DNA of 64,000 nucleotides from Gemmatimonadota bacterium (lineage in GTDB: Bacteria; JAAXHH01). The number at the start of each line of letters is the position of its first letter. The first letter of the stretch is position 1. Below, piece after piece: positions 18,855 through 27,010 of the stretch. The DNA is taken from positions 1-64,000 of the forward strand of contig VXMB01000014.1 in assembly GCA_009841265.1 (NCBI GenBank). Direction: 5' to 3'. Below the pieces are notes generated by a model. The model was not told the DNA's origin, searched no databases, and saw only the letters and a program-made list of their open reading frames with translations. A program made the position numbers and the translations under genes.

Positions 18855-18894
18855 TAATTACATACATAGTCGACCAGCGGGTTGATGTCAACTA
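18855..18894. promoter_or_regulatory. Palindromes in the divergent kinase/EF-G intergenic region
   Basis: A perfect 10-bp palindrome TGTAATTACA (18855-18864) and an inverted repeat GTTGA-TG-TCAAC (18883-18894) lie 18-57 bp upstream of the kinase gene in the 218-bp divergent gap. They could be binding sites for a regulator of the kinase operon. There is no independent support. Confidence 0.3.
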
Positions 18895-19055
18895 TGGGTG
18901 AAAGGATTAGCCTGGCGGACCGCCCTAAAACCTTGACACCTGAAGCCGGATCGCAACATATTAGAGTTTTCCCTGAAAGTTGACTGTCGTACAGATGATC
19001 ATACTGAAAAAGCGTAATACTATGGAAAGCGCAGTCCCGAAGAGGAGGGGTGTTC

Positions 19056-21137
19056 GTGAAGGAATATAACATCGAAAAAATCAGAAACATTTGCCTCGCG
19101 GGCCACGGGGGGAGCGGCAAGACCTCCCTGGCCGAAGCCATGCTCTTCAACACCGGCGCGACGAACCGGCTCGGCAGCGTGGACGACGGCAACACGGTGT
19201 CGGACTACCGCGAGGAAGAGATCGAACACCGCATTTCCATGAACCTGACGCCGCTGTACTGCGAGTGGAACGACCACGACCTCCATATTCTCGACACCCC
19301 GGGCTATTCCGACTTTACGAGCGAAGTGCACTGCGCGATGCGCGTTACGGACAACGTGGCCATCGTGGTCAAGGCCATCGAAGGCATCGAGGTGGAGACG
19401 GAGCGCGCCTGGGAGTATGCGGACCAGTACGGCCTGCCCCGCATGGTGGTGGTCAATCTCCTGGACAAGGAACACGCGGACTTCTTCGACGCGCTGGGCC
19501 GCCTGCAGGAACGCTTCGGCACGCAGGCCGTTCCCGTCCAGATTCCGATCGGAGAAGCCGATGGGTTCTCGGGCGTCGTCGACCTGGTCGCCATGAAGGC
19601 GGTGACGTTCGAGGGCGGCGACGGCAAGGGCAAGCGCTCCGAGATCCCTGCAGACCTCGCCGACCAGGCGGAAGAGCAGCGTGAAAAACTGATAGAAACC
19701 GTGGCGGAATCCGACGACGAACTGCTTGAGGTCTACTTCGAAGAAGGCGCGTTGACCGATGAGCAGCTTCTGGAAGGGTTGCGCAAGGGCGTGAAGGACG
19801 GCGCCATCTTCCCCGTATTGGCGACGTGCGCCTCTGCAAACATCGGCGTCTCCGGCGTGATGGACGCGGCGGCTGCGTACATGACTTCTCCGGCGGACCG
19901 CCCGGCGGTGACGGCCACCCCTTCGGGCGGCGGCGAGGAAATTGCGCTGGACCCGGATCCGTCCGGTCCGCTGGCCGCGCTGGTGTTCAAGACGGTCTCC
20001 GAGGCCCATATCGGGGAACTGACCTATTTCCGGGTTTTTTCAGGAGAAATCAAGCACGGCGGCGACGTGTACAACTCGACGAAGAACACGTCGGAAAGGT
20101 TCGGCCAGATTTACCATACCAACGGCCACGCCCGCAATGAACTGAACGCCATCCGTGCCGGCGAGATCGGGGCCACCGTGAAACTGAAGGACACCCACAC
20201 CGGCGATTCACTGAGCACGAGGCAGAAGTCCTTCGGCCTGGAATGGGTGGAGTTCGCCGAGCCCGTGGCGAACGTGGCCGTCCTGCCGAAGAGCAAGGAC
20301 GACGAGGAGAAGATCAGTACCGGCCTCTCCCGGCTTCACGAGGAGGATCCCTCCTTTACTTTCCGGTACAATTCCGAGATCAAGCAACTGATCCTGGCGG
20401 GTGCCGGCGAAATGCACCTGGACCTCATCGTCGAGCGGCTGAGCCGCCGTTTCGGCGTGGAAGTCGAGATGGTACAGCCGCGCATCCCCTACCGCGAGGC
20501 GATCAAGGGCAAGTCCGAGGCCCAGGGCCGGTTCAAGCGGCAGAGCGGGGGCCGCGGCCAGTTCGGCGACGTCTGGCTGCGCGTGGAACCCAGGCAGCGG
20601 GGCGACGGATACGAATTCGACAACGGCATCGTCGGCGGCGCCGTCCCGAGCCGGTTCATTCCGGCCGTGGACAAGGGCATCCAGGAAGCCATGGTGGAAG
20701 GCGTGATGGCCAAGTATCCGGTGGTCGACCTGAAGGCCACGCTGTACGATGGCTCCTTCCATACGGTCGATTCGTCCGAAATGGCCTTCAAGGTCGCCGC
20801 GTCCATGGGGTTCAAGAAGGCCTTCATGGAAGCCCGGCCCGTCCTGCTTGAACCGATCTACGAAGTGGACGTGGTCGTCCCCGAGGACTATATGGGCGAC
20901 GTCATGGGCGATCTTTCCAGCCGGCGCGGCCGCATCCTGGGCATGTCACCCCGGGGGAGCAACCAGGTGGTGCGGGCCGAAGTGCCACTGGCCGAACTGT
21001 ACCGCTACTCCACCGTGCTGAGGTCCATCACGCACGGCCGCGGCAGCCACGCGCGGAAATTCGTACGCTATGAGGAAATGCCCCGGGAAATCGAGACCAA
21101 GGTCATCGAAGAGTCCAAGGCCCTGGAAGAAGAATAG
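19056..21137 (+). CDS. fusA: EF-G-like translational GTPase (EF-G2 type)
   Basis: A 693-aa protein with the EF-G domain order: G domain, domain II, III, IV (SGGRGQFGDVWLRVEP region) and V. G1 is GHGGSGKT (residues 16-23), typical of the EF-G2 subgroup and unlike the AHIDAGKTT of housekeeping EF-G. G3 is DTPGYSD (80-86). G4 reads NLLD (134-137) where NKxD is expected. The start is GTG 19056, because the Shine-Dalgarno AGGAGG at 19043-19048 gives a 7-base gap; GTG 19050 falls inside that site. It may act as an alternative elongation or ribosome-recycling factor. It is not likely to be the main EF-G, which normally sits with rpsL and rpsG. Confidence 0.9.
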   Translation: MKEYNIEKIRNICLAGHGGSGKTSLAEAMLFNTGATNRLGSVDDGNTVSDYREEEIEHRISMNLTPLYCEWNDHDLHILDTPGYSDFTSEVHCAMRVTDNVAIVVKAIEGIEVETERAWEYADQYGLPRMVVVNLLDKEHADFFDALGRLQERFGTQAVPVQIPIGEADGFSGVVDLVAMKAVTFEGGDGKGKRSEIPADLADQAEEQREKLIETVAESDDELLEVYFEEGALTDEQLLEGLRKGVKDGAIFPVLATCASANIGVSGVMDAAAAYMTSPADRPAVTATPSGGGEEIALDPDPSGPLAALVFKTVSEAHIGELTYFRVFSGEIKHGGDVYNSTKNTSERFGQIYHTNGHARNELNAIRAGEIGATVKLKDTHTGDSLSTRQKSFGLEWVEFAEPVANVAVLPKSKDDEEKISTGLSRLHEEDPSFTFRYNSEIKQLILAGAGEMHLDLIVERLSRRFGVEVEMVQPRIPYREAIKGKSEAQGRFKRQSGGRGQFGDVWLRVEPRQRGDGYEFDNGIVGGAVPSRFIPAVDKGIQEAMVEGVMAKYPVVDLKATLYDGSFHTVDSSEMAFKVAASMGFKKAFMEARPVLLEPIYEVDVVVPEDYMGDVMGDLSSRRGRILGMSPRGSNQVVRAEVPLAELYRYSTVLRSITHGRGSHARKFVRYEEMPREIETKVIEESKALEEE

Positions 21138-21189
21138 CAGCGGGATAAAGCGCTGTGAGCCGCCGGCCCGCAGCCCGGAAGCGTGAATT

Positions 21190-22170
21190 ATGGAACCCTT
21201 ACTGAAGGTCGACAACCTTTCGACTCACTTCCTCACCCGCGGCGGGGCGGTGCGGGCCGTGGACGACGTCAGTTTCGAAGTGGCGGAAGGAGAAACGGTG
21301 GGCATCGTGGGGGAAAGCGGGTGCGGCAAGAGCGCCACGGTGCTTTCCATCATGCGGCTCATTCCGAGCCCGCCGGGCCGCATCGTCAGCGGCAACATCC
21401 TGTTCCGGCCCGGCGCCGACGAACCGGCGGTGGACCTGCGCACCATTTCCGAACGCGAAATGCAGGAGATCCGGGGCAATATCGTCTCCATGGTGTTCCA
21501 GGACCCCATGACGTCGCTCAACCCGGTGCTGACCATCGGATGGCAGCTTCGGGAGCCCCTCCAGCTTCATCTCGACCTCGACAAGAAGCAGGCCACCGAC
21601 CGCAGCATCGAACTGCTGCAGATGGTCAACATCCCGAGTCCGGAGCAGCGCCTGAACGACTACCCCCACCAGTTCAGCGGGGGGATGCGGCAGCGCGTCA
21701 TGATCGCCATGGCCATCGCGTGCAACCCGAAGCTGCTCATCGCCGACGAGCCAACCACGGCGCTGGACGTCACGATACAGGCACAGATCCTGGAACTGAT
21801 GATGAAGCTCCAGGAAGAACTGAACATGTCCGTCGTCATCATCACCCACGATCTCGGCGTCGTGGGCGAGGTGTGTGACCGGGTGATCGTCATGTACGCC
21901 GGCCGGATCATCGAATCGGGGCCGGTGGACACGCTGCTCGACGATCCGAAGCACCCCTATACCCACGGGCTGCTGCAGTCCGTGCCCAAGCTGGGTCCCA
22001 CGGTGAAGGAACGCATGGAGCCCATCGACGGCGTGCCGCCGAACCTGATCCACCTGCCGGCCGGATGCCGGTTCGCGCCCCGGTGTCCGAGTCGTTTCGA
22101 CCGGTGCGAGGAAGACCCGGCGCTGAAGGACGTAGCCTCGGAGCACGACTGCGCCTGCTGGCTGTATTGA
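21190..22170 (+). CDS. dppD: Oligopeptide/dipeptide ABC transporter ATPase (DppD/OppD type)
   Basis: A 326-aa ATPase. Walker A is GESGCGKSA, the signature is [14 protein letters not shown], Walker B is [13 protein letters not shown], and the H-loop is IITHDLG. A C-terminal oligo_HPY domain holds cysteines in [15 protein letters not shown] and near the end, the arrangement linked to an iron-sulfur cluster in some DppD proteins. It should pair with the DppF-type ATPase 75 bp downstream to drive peptide uptake. The permease and binding-protein genes are not adjacent. Confidence 0.92.
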   Translation: MEPLLKVDNLSTHFLTRGGAVRAVDDVSFEVAEGETVGIVGESGCGKSATVLSIMRLIPSPPGRIVSGNILFRPGADEPAVDLRTISEREMQEIRGNIVSMVFQDPMTSLNPVLTIGWQLREPLQLHLDLDKKQATDRSIELLQMVNIPSPEQRLNDYPHQFSGGMRQRVMIAMAIACNPKLLIADEPTTALDVTIQAQILELMMKLQEELNMSVVIITHDLGVVGEVCDRVIVMYAGRIIESGPVDTLLDDPKHPYTHGLLQSVPKLGPTVKERMEPIDGVPPNLIHLPAGCRFAPRCPSRFDRCEEDPALKDVASEHDCACWLY

Positions 22171-22244
22171 AATGGGCGGCTGACGCCTTTGCCGGCCGCT
22201 GACATGGACCGCCATGACGGGCGGCCGACATCCTGGAGGATGCG

Positions 22245-23213
22245 TTGAACGAGCCTTTGCTGCAACTGGACAACGTAGTCAAGCACTTCGAACTGGAAGA
22301 AGGGCTGGGCCGCAAGGAGGAAGGCGGCACCGTCCGCGCCCTGGACGGCGTTTCCTTTTCCATCAATCGCGGCGAAACCTTCGGACTGGTGGGGGAAAGC
22401 GGCTGCGGCAAGTCCACCTTGGGACTGACCGTGCTGCAGCTGTACCGCCCCACGGCGGGGAAGGTCTTCTTTGAAGGCAACGACCTGGCGGACATGTCGG
22501 AAAATGACCTGAAGCCCGTTCGCAGACGGCTCCAGATGATCTTCCAGGATCCCTACGCCTCGCTGGACCCTCGCATGACGGTGGGGAACATCGTCCAGGA
22601 ACCCCTCGACATCCATCGTGTGGGCAACCGGCAGGAACGCAGGACGAGGCTGGTCAGTCTCCTCGAGATGGTGGGACTGGGCGAGGCCTACGTGGACCGC
22701 TATCCCCACGAGTTCAGCGGCGGCCAGCGGCAGCGGATCGGCATCGCCCGGGCCATCGCGCTGAACCCGAGCCTGATCATCTGCGACGAGCCGGTTTCCG
22801 CCCTGGACGTGTCCATCCAGGTCCAGATCCTGAACCTGCTCCAGGACCTGCAGAGCGAGTTGAACCTGACCTATCTGTTCATCGCCCACAACCTGGCCGT
22901 CGTCGCCCACATCAGCGACCGCATCGGGGTCATGTACCTCGGCAAGCTCATCGAGGCGGGACGGACCGACGAGGTGACGGACAACCCCCAGCACCCCTAC
23001 ACGCAGAGCCTGCTTTCCGCCGTTCCGGAGATCAGCAAACGGCGCCAGAAGCAGCGCATTCAGCTCACGGGCGACGTCCCCAGTCCGGTCAACCCGCCAT
23101 CTGGATGTCGTTTTCATCCCCGCTGCCCTATCGCCAAGGCCGACTGCGCCGAGCACGAACCGGAATTCAAACAGAATGACAGCGGCCACTGGGTGGCTTG
23201 TCATTACGCCTGA
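22245..23213 (+). CDS. dppF: Oligopeptide/dipeptide ABC transporter ATPase (DppF/OppF type)
   Basis: A 322-aa ATPase. Walker A is GESGCGKST, the signature is FSGGQRQRIGIARA, Walker B is LIICDEPVSALDV and the H-loop is FIAHNLA. The oligo_HPY tail has the GCRFHPRCPIAKADC motif. The start is TTG 22245, with GGAGG about 6 bases upstream; the nearby ATG at 22240 is out of frame and closes at once. It is cotranscribed with the DppD-type gene. The two ATPases form the heterodimeric motor of a Dpp/Opp importer. Confidence 0.92.
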   Translation: MNEPLLQLDNVVKHFELEEGLGRKEEGGTVRALDGVSFSINRGETFGLVGESGCGKSTLGLTVLQLYRPTAGKVFFEGNDLADMSENDLKPVRRRLQMIFQDPYASLDPRMTVGNIVQEPLDIHRVGNRQERRTRLVSLLEMVGLGEAYVDRYPHEFSGGQRQRIGIARAIALNPSLIICDEPVSALDVSIQVQILNLLQDLQSELNLTYLFIAHNLAVVAHISDRIGVMYLGKLIEAGRTDEVTDNPQHPYTQSLLSAVPEISKRRQKQRIQLTGDVPSPVNPPSGCRFHPRCPIAKADCAEHEPEFKQNDSGHWVACHYA

Positions 23214-23325
23214 GGCGCCGCCTGCCTACGGTGCTTGGTCCGAACTTCTGAGGCGCCTGGTGCGCATACCCGGGGCGCCGCCGCTTGCCTGAGGCGTCGC
23301 GCCCTCGCAGACCTGAGACGCAGCG
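23209..23325. repeat. Four imperfect copies of CTGAGGCGYCGC before the sugar kinase
   Basis: The octamer CTGAGGCG (once CTGAGACG) starts at 23210, 23248, 23289 and 23313, each followed by GC-rich sequence. The copies fill the 132-bp gap between dppF and the sugar kinase. No hairpin-plus-T terminator is evident. The function is unknown. Confidence 0.5.
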
Positions 23326-23345
23326 CCCGCACAACTAACCCGAAC

Positions 23346-24437
23346 ATGTCCTCTTCCTCTCCTTCCGGCGCGCCTTCCCGACCGCGGTACGACGTCATTA
23401 CCTTCGGCGAGACGATGATCCGGTTCTCGCCCGTGGACGGCGAGATGCTGGAACAGGCCGATTACCTGCGGGCCGACGCAGCGGGCACAGAATCCAACAT
23501 GGCGGCGGCCCTGGCCAGGATGGGCGCCGACGTGGCCTGGGTCTCCGTCCTCCCCGATCATCCCGCCGGACGGTGGATCGCCTCCAGGCTGGCGCTGCAC
23601 GGGGTGGATACGTCCCACGTGGCGTGGCAAGGCGACCCGGACGAGCAGCCGGATGGGCGGTCCAATCGGCCCAGTCGGCCCGGCGTATTCTTTCTCGAGC
23701 CTGGATCGCCGCCGAGAGGCAGCCGGGTCGTCTACGACCGCGCCGGGTCCGCGGCGACCGGCATGACGCCCGAGGTGGTGGAACAGGCGCTCCGTTCCGG
23801 CGCCGGGATCGTGCATACGTCCGGCATCACGGCTTCCCTGAGTACCGAGTGCCGCGAGACGGTCGCCCGGGTCCTGGGCAACCGGGCGAAGGGCGGATAC
23901 CGGACCTCATTCGACGTTAACTACCGGGCCAAGTTGTGGTCGCCCGAGGGGGCCCGCGCCGCCCTGGAATCGCTGCTGGACCAGGTCGACATCCTCGTAT
24001 CGACGTCCGACGACGCGGCTTTGATCTTCGGGATGGACGGGACGCCGGAGGAAACCGTCGAAGCCCTCCACGGGCGGTTCGGGAACGAGATCGTGGTGCT
24101 GACGCTGGCCGAGGGCGGGGCCGTGGGCTGGTCCGCGGCGACCGGCTTTCTCTACACGAAGCCCTACGTGGTGGAACCGGTCGACCGGCTCGGCGCCGGC
24201 GACGCCTTTGATGCCGGCCTGCTGTACGGCCTGCTGCGCGAGGATCTAGCGGCCGGGTTGTCCTACGGCACCGCGCTGTCCGCACTGTGCCTGTCGGAAC
24301 GGGGGGACATGACCTGGTCCACGCTGGAGGAAGTGAAACGGATGGCCCGGCCGGTCCATGCCAGCCGATCCGTAACGTCCGCCCGGTCTGAGCCGTCCAC
24401 ACCATCCACACCGTCCACTCGGACCACAGAATCATGA
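23346..24437 (+). CDS. PfkB-family sugar kinase (2-keto-3-deoxygluconate kinase-like)
   Basis: A 363-aa ribokinase/PfkB-fold protein. The N-terminus FGETMIRFSP resembles KDG kinases. Then come the AGTESNMAAALARMG substrate-pocket region and the signature DRLGAGDAFDAG, with the catalytic Asp in GAGD. It probably phosphorylates 2-keto-3-deoxygluconate or a related sugar acid. The start is ATG 23346; the longer reading runs through the repeat-rich gap. The segment around residues 100-118 has a low-complexity insertion (SNRPSRPG), and the C-terminal tail is a Ser/Pro/Thr repeat (STPSTPST). The stop overlaps the next start by 4 bases. Confidence 0.85.
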   Translation: MSSSSPSGAPSRPRYDVITFGETMIRFSPVDGEMLEQADYLRADAAGTESNMAAALARMGADVAWVSVLPDHPAGRWIASRLALHGVDTSHVAWQGDPDEQPDGRSNRPSRPGVFFLEPGSPPRGSRVVYDRAGSAATGMTPEVVEQALRSGAGIVHTSGITASLSTECRETVARVLGNRAKGGYRTSFDVNYRAKLWSPEGARAALESLLDQVDILVSTSDDAALIFGMDGTPEETVEALHGRFGNEIVVLTLAEGGAVGWSAATGFLYTKPYVVEPVDRLGAGDAFDAGLLYGLLREDLAAGLSYGTALSALCLSERGDMTWSTLEEVKRMARPVHASRSVTSARSEPSTPSTPSTRTTES

Positions 24438-25600
24438 AGACGAAGGCCATGGTCACCGTCGGCATACTGACCTGCCGAGCACCCGACGAGCAGGGCCGGC
24501 CCTTCGGTCCGCCCACGGGGTTTTTCGAGGAGTGCTGCGAGGCGGCCGCCGCCCTGGACCTGCGTGCGGTCGTGTTCGACGCGACCGACGTGGATGCCGC
24601 GCAAGGAACGGTGTCTCCGGCCACGGTCGAGGAAGGCCGATGGGTCGAATGCGGCCCCGAACTATGGCCGGCGGTCATCTACGACCGGGCGCCCGTGATC
24701 GATCCCGCCGGTGCTCGCGCAGCGGATCGCACGCGGAACCTGTTCGACAGGTCGGGCATACCCTTCGTGAATCCGGGATCCTTCGTCCGGTTGGCGGTGG
24801 ACAAACTGGAGATGCACCGGCGCCTGGCGGATGCCGGCCTCGCCTTACCCCATACCGGGAACCTTGATGCGTACGCGCTGCGTGCGTTCCTGGCGCGGTA
24901 CGATCACGTATACGTCAAGCCCAGGGTCGGGTCCCTGGGAACGGGCGTCATGGAAATCGTCCGGACCGCGGGGGGACGTCAGGTCATCAGGACGCTGGAC
25001 GCAACCTATGAGACTCGGGGCGCCGGGCCGGCCATGGACCGGATCATGGCGCTGACCGCCGAAGCGCGCGCGGAACCCATGGGCTGCCTGGTACAACAGG
25101 GGATATCGGCCGAGCCCGCGGGTGAAAGGCGTTTTCCGAGGTTCGACCTGCGACTGCTCATGCAGAAGAACGGGCAGGCCCGGTGGGACCTTACCGGCCT
25201 GGCGGCCCGCGTCGGCCAGACCAGCGGCCCCACGACCAACCTGAGCAACGGCGCCCGTTCCGAGGAGGCCGAACCCGTCCTCGACGCGCTGTACGGACGG
25301 CTGCGCAGGAAGGAGATCCTGCGCCGTGCCGAGGAGGCGTCATTCGCGGCCTGCCGCCTGCTGGACACCGAACTCGGACCCATCGGAGAGGTGGGCCTCG
25401 ACATCGTGCCGGACTTGGCCGGCCTGCCGTGGATCATCGAGATCAACGCCCGCCCCGGCCGGAACGTGTTCAGGCGCATCGCCCGCAGCGCGGACGTCCC
25501 CGCCCCGTCCCGCCAACGGTACGGCGCGATACGCCGCAGGTCGGTGGCCCGTCCCTTCGAGTACGCGAAGGCTCTGGCTGAAATCGGGATATCCGCATGA
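24434..25600 (+). CDS. YheC/YheD-family ATP-grasp protein
   Basis: A 388-aa protein resembling the YheC/YheD (endospore-coat-associated) ATP-grasp family. The N-terminus is VGILTCRAPDEQGRPFGPPTGFF. The ATP-grasp core includes YVKPRVGSLGTGV, an RFDLRLLMQKN strand, and the metal-binding end GEVGLDIVPDLAGLPWIIEINARPGRN. It should ligate an amino or amine group to a carboxylate. The substrate is unknown. It is translationally coupled at both ends (4-base overlaps) to a PfkB kinase and to FolC. A spore-coat role is unlikely here, since nothing else in the window suggests sporulation. Confidence 0.8.
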   Translation: MKTKAMVTVGILTCRAPDEQGRPFGPPTGFFEECCEAAAALDLRAVVFDATDVDAAQGTVSPATVEEGRWVECGPELWPAVIYDRAPVIDPAGARAADRTRNLFDRSGIPFVNPGSFVRLAVDKLEMHRRLADAGLALPHTGNLDAYALRAFLARYDHVYVKPRVGSLGTGVMEIVRTAGGRQVIRTLDATYETRGAGPAMDRIMALTAEARAEPMGCLVQQGISAEPAGERRFPRFDLRLLMQKNGQARWDLTGLAARVGQTSGPTTNLSNGARSEEAEPVLDALYGRLRRKEILRRAEEASFAACRLLDTELGPIGEVGLDIVPDLAGLPWIIEINARPGRNVFRRIARSADVPAPSRQRYGAIRRRSVARPFEYAKALAEIGISA

Positions 25601-26940
25601 ACTATAAAGAGGTGCTGGACTATCTGTACGGATTCGTGGACTTCGAACAGCGGCCGGGCGCCGCCCCGGCCCGCATGGACCTGTCGGGCATAAGCGCCCT
25701 GACGAAAGCCCTGGACCATCCCGAACGGCAGTGGAAATCCGTACACGTGGCCGGGACCAAGGGGAAGGGATCCACCGCCGCCATGATCGCGGCGATCGTG
25801 CGCGAATGCGGTTACCGCGTGGGCCTGTACACCTCGCCCCACCTCGTCTCCCTGCGCGAACGCATACAGATCGACGGCGAGCCCATATCCGAACCGGAAT
25901 TCGCCGAACTCACGGAACGCGCCCGGCCCGCCATCGAAGGAACCGGCCCGCGGTGGAAAGACATGGGGTCCTTTTTTGATGTACTCACCGCCCTGGCCTT
26001 TGTGTATTTTAGGGAACGCCGGGTGGACCTGGCCGTGGTCGAATGCGGGCTGGGCGGACGGCTGGATTCGACCAACGTAATCCGGCCCCTGGTCTGTGCG
26101 ATTACGCCCATCGGCCTGGACCACACGGATCGGCTCGGCGAGACGATCGCGGAAATAGCCCGCGAGAAAGCCGGGATCGTGAAAGAGGGCGTCTGCACCG
26201 TTTCGGCCGCCCAGCTTCCGGATGCGTCCGAAGCGATCCGGGAAGCCTGCGAGCGCCATGGGAGTTCACTGGTGCAGGTGGGCGTCGACGTGCGGTATGC
26301 GCTCAAGGAAGCGGCGATCGGCCGGCAGATGATCGACATAGAGTCCGCGGGCCGGACGTACGAAGACCTCGCGCTCCCGCTCTCCGGGACGTACCAGGCC
26401 GCCAACGCGGCCATGGCGGTGGGGGTGGCGCAGGCGCTGTCTGACCGGGGCATGGAGATCACGGACCGTGGTGTGCGCCGCGGCCTGGCCTCGGTGCGGC
26501 TGCCCGGACGCCTGCAGGTCCTTCAGGACCGGCCCTGGGTGGTGCTGGACGGCGCCCACAACGTGCTGTCGGTCGAAAGCCTGACGGACAGCCTGCGCAA
26601 CCTGTTTCCGTCCCGGCGCGCCATCGTCGTGCTTTCCGCGCACCTGGACAAGAACGTAGACGATCTGTGCGCGGTCATCGCACGGTACGCCGACGAGATT
26701 ATCGTCCCCGAGCGGCGCGTGCTGCGGAAAAGGCAGGCGGCTCCCGGGGACGTGGCGGAAGCCTGCAGGCGTGCCGGAACGCCGGCGCGAACGGCGCCGT
26801 CGGTGGCGGCGGCCCTCTCCGAATCGATGGACAGGGCGGGACCGGACGACCTGGTCCTGATGACGGGATGCTTCGCGCTGGTGGGAGAGGCCCTGGAAGT
26901 GCTGAACGAACTGGAACCCGAAGAAACGGCAAGTCGTTGA
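25597..26940 (+). CDS. folC: Folylpolyglutamate synthase / dihydrofolate synthase
   Basis: A 447-aa Mur-ligase-fold enzyme. The P-loop is GTKGKGS (residues 53-59), followed by LYTSPHLVSLRERI. The later motif ECGLGGRLDSTN and the DGAHN motif in the C-terminal domain are diagnostic of FolC. It joins glutamate to dihydropteroate or folate in the cytoplasm. The start overlaps the ATP-grasp stop by 4 bases. Confidence 0.93.
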   Translation: MNYKEVLDYLYGFVDFEQRPGAAPARMDLSGISALTKALDHPERQWKSVHVAGTKGKGSTAAMIAAIVRECGYRVGLYTSPHLVSLRERIQIDGEPISEPEFAELTERARPAIEGTGPRWKDMGSFFDVLTALAFVYFRERRVDLAVVECGLGGRLDSTNVIRPLVCAITPIGLDHTDRLGETIAEIAREKAGIVKEGVCTVSAAQLPDASEAIREACERHGSSLVQVGVDVRYALKEAAIGRQMIDIESAGRTYEDLALPLSGTYQAANAAMAVGVAQALSDRGMEITDRGVRRGLASVRLPGRLQVLQDRPWVVLDGAHNVLSVESLTDSLRNLFPSRRAIVVLSAHLDKNVDDLCAVIARYADEIIVPERRVLRKRQAAPGDVAEACRRAGTPARTAPSVAAALSESMDRAGPDDLVLMTGCFALVGEALEVLNELEPEETASR

Positions 26941-27010
26941 AAAACAAACGCGGAACCGTTGAAGATTTACGAGAAGCAATTTAAGCGGTAAATACTGGAG
27001 GACGGAAGGA

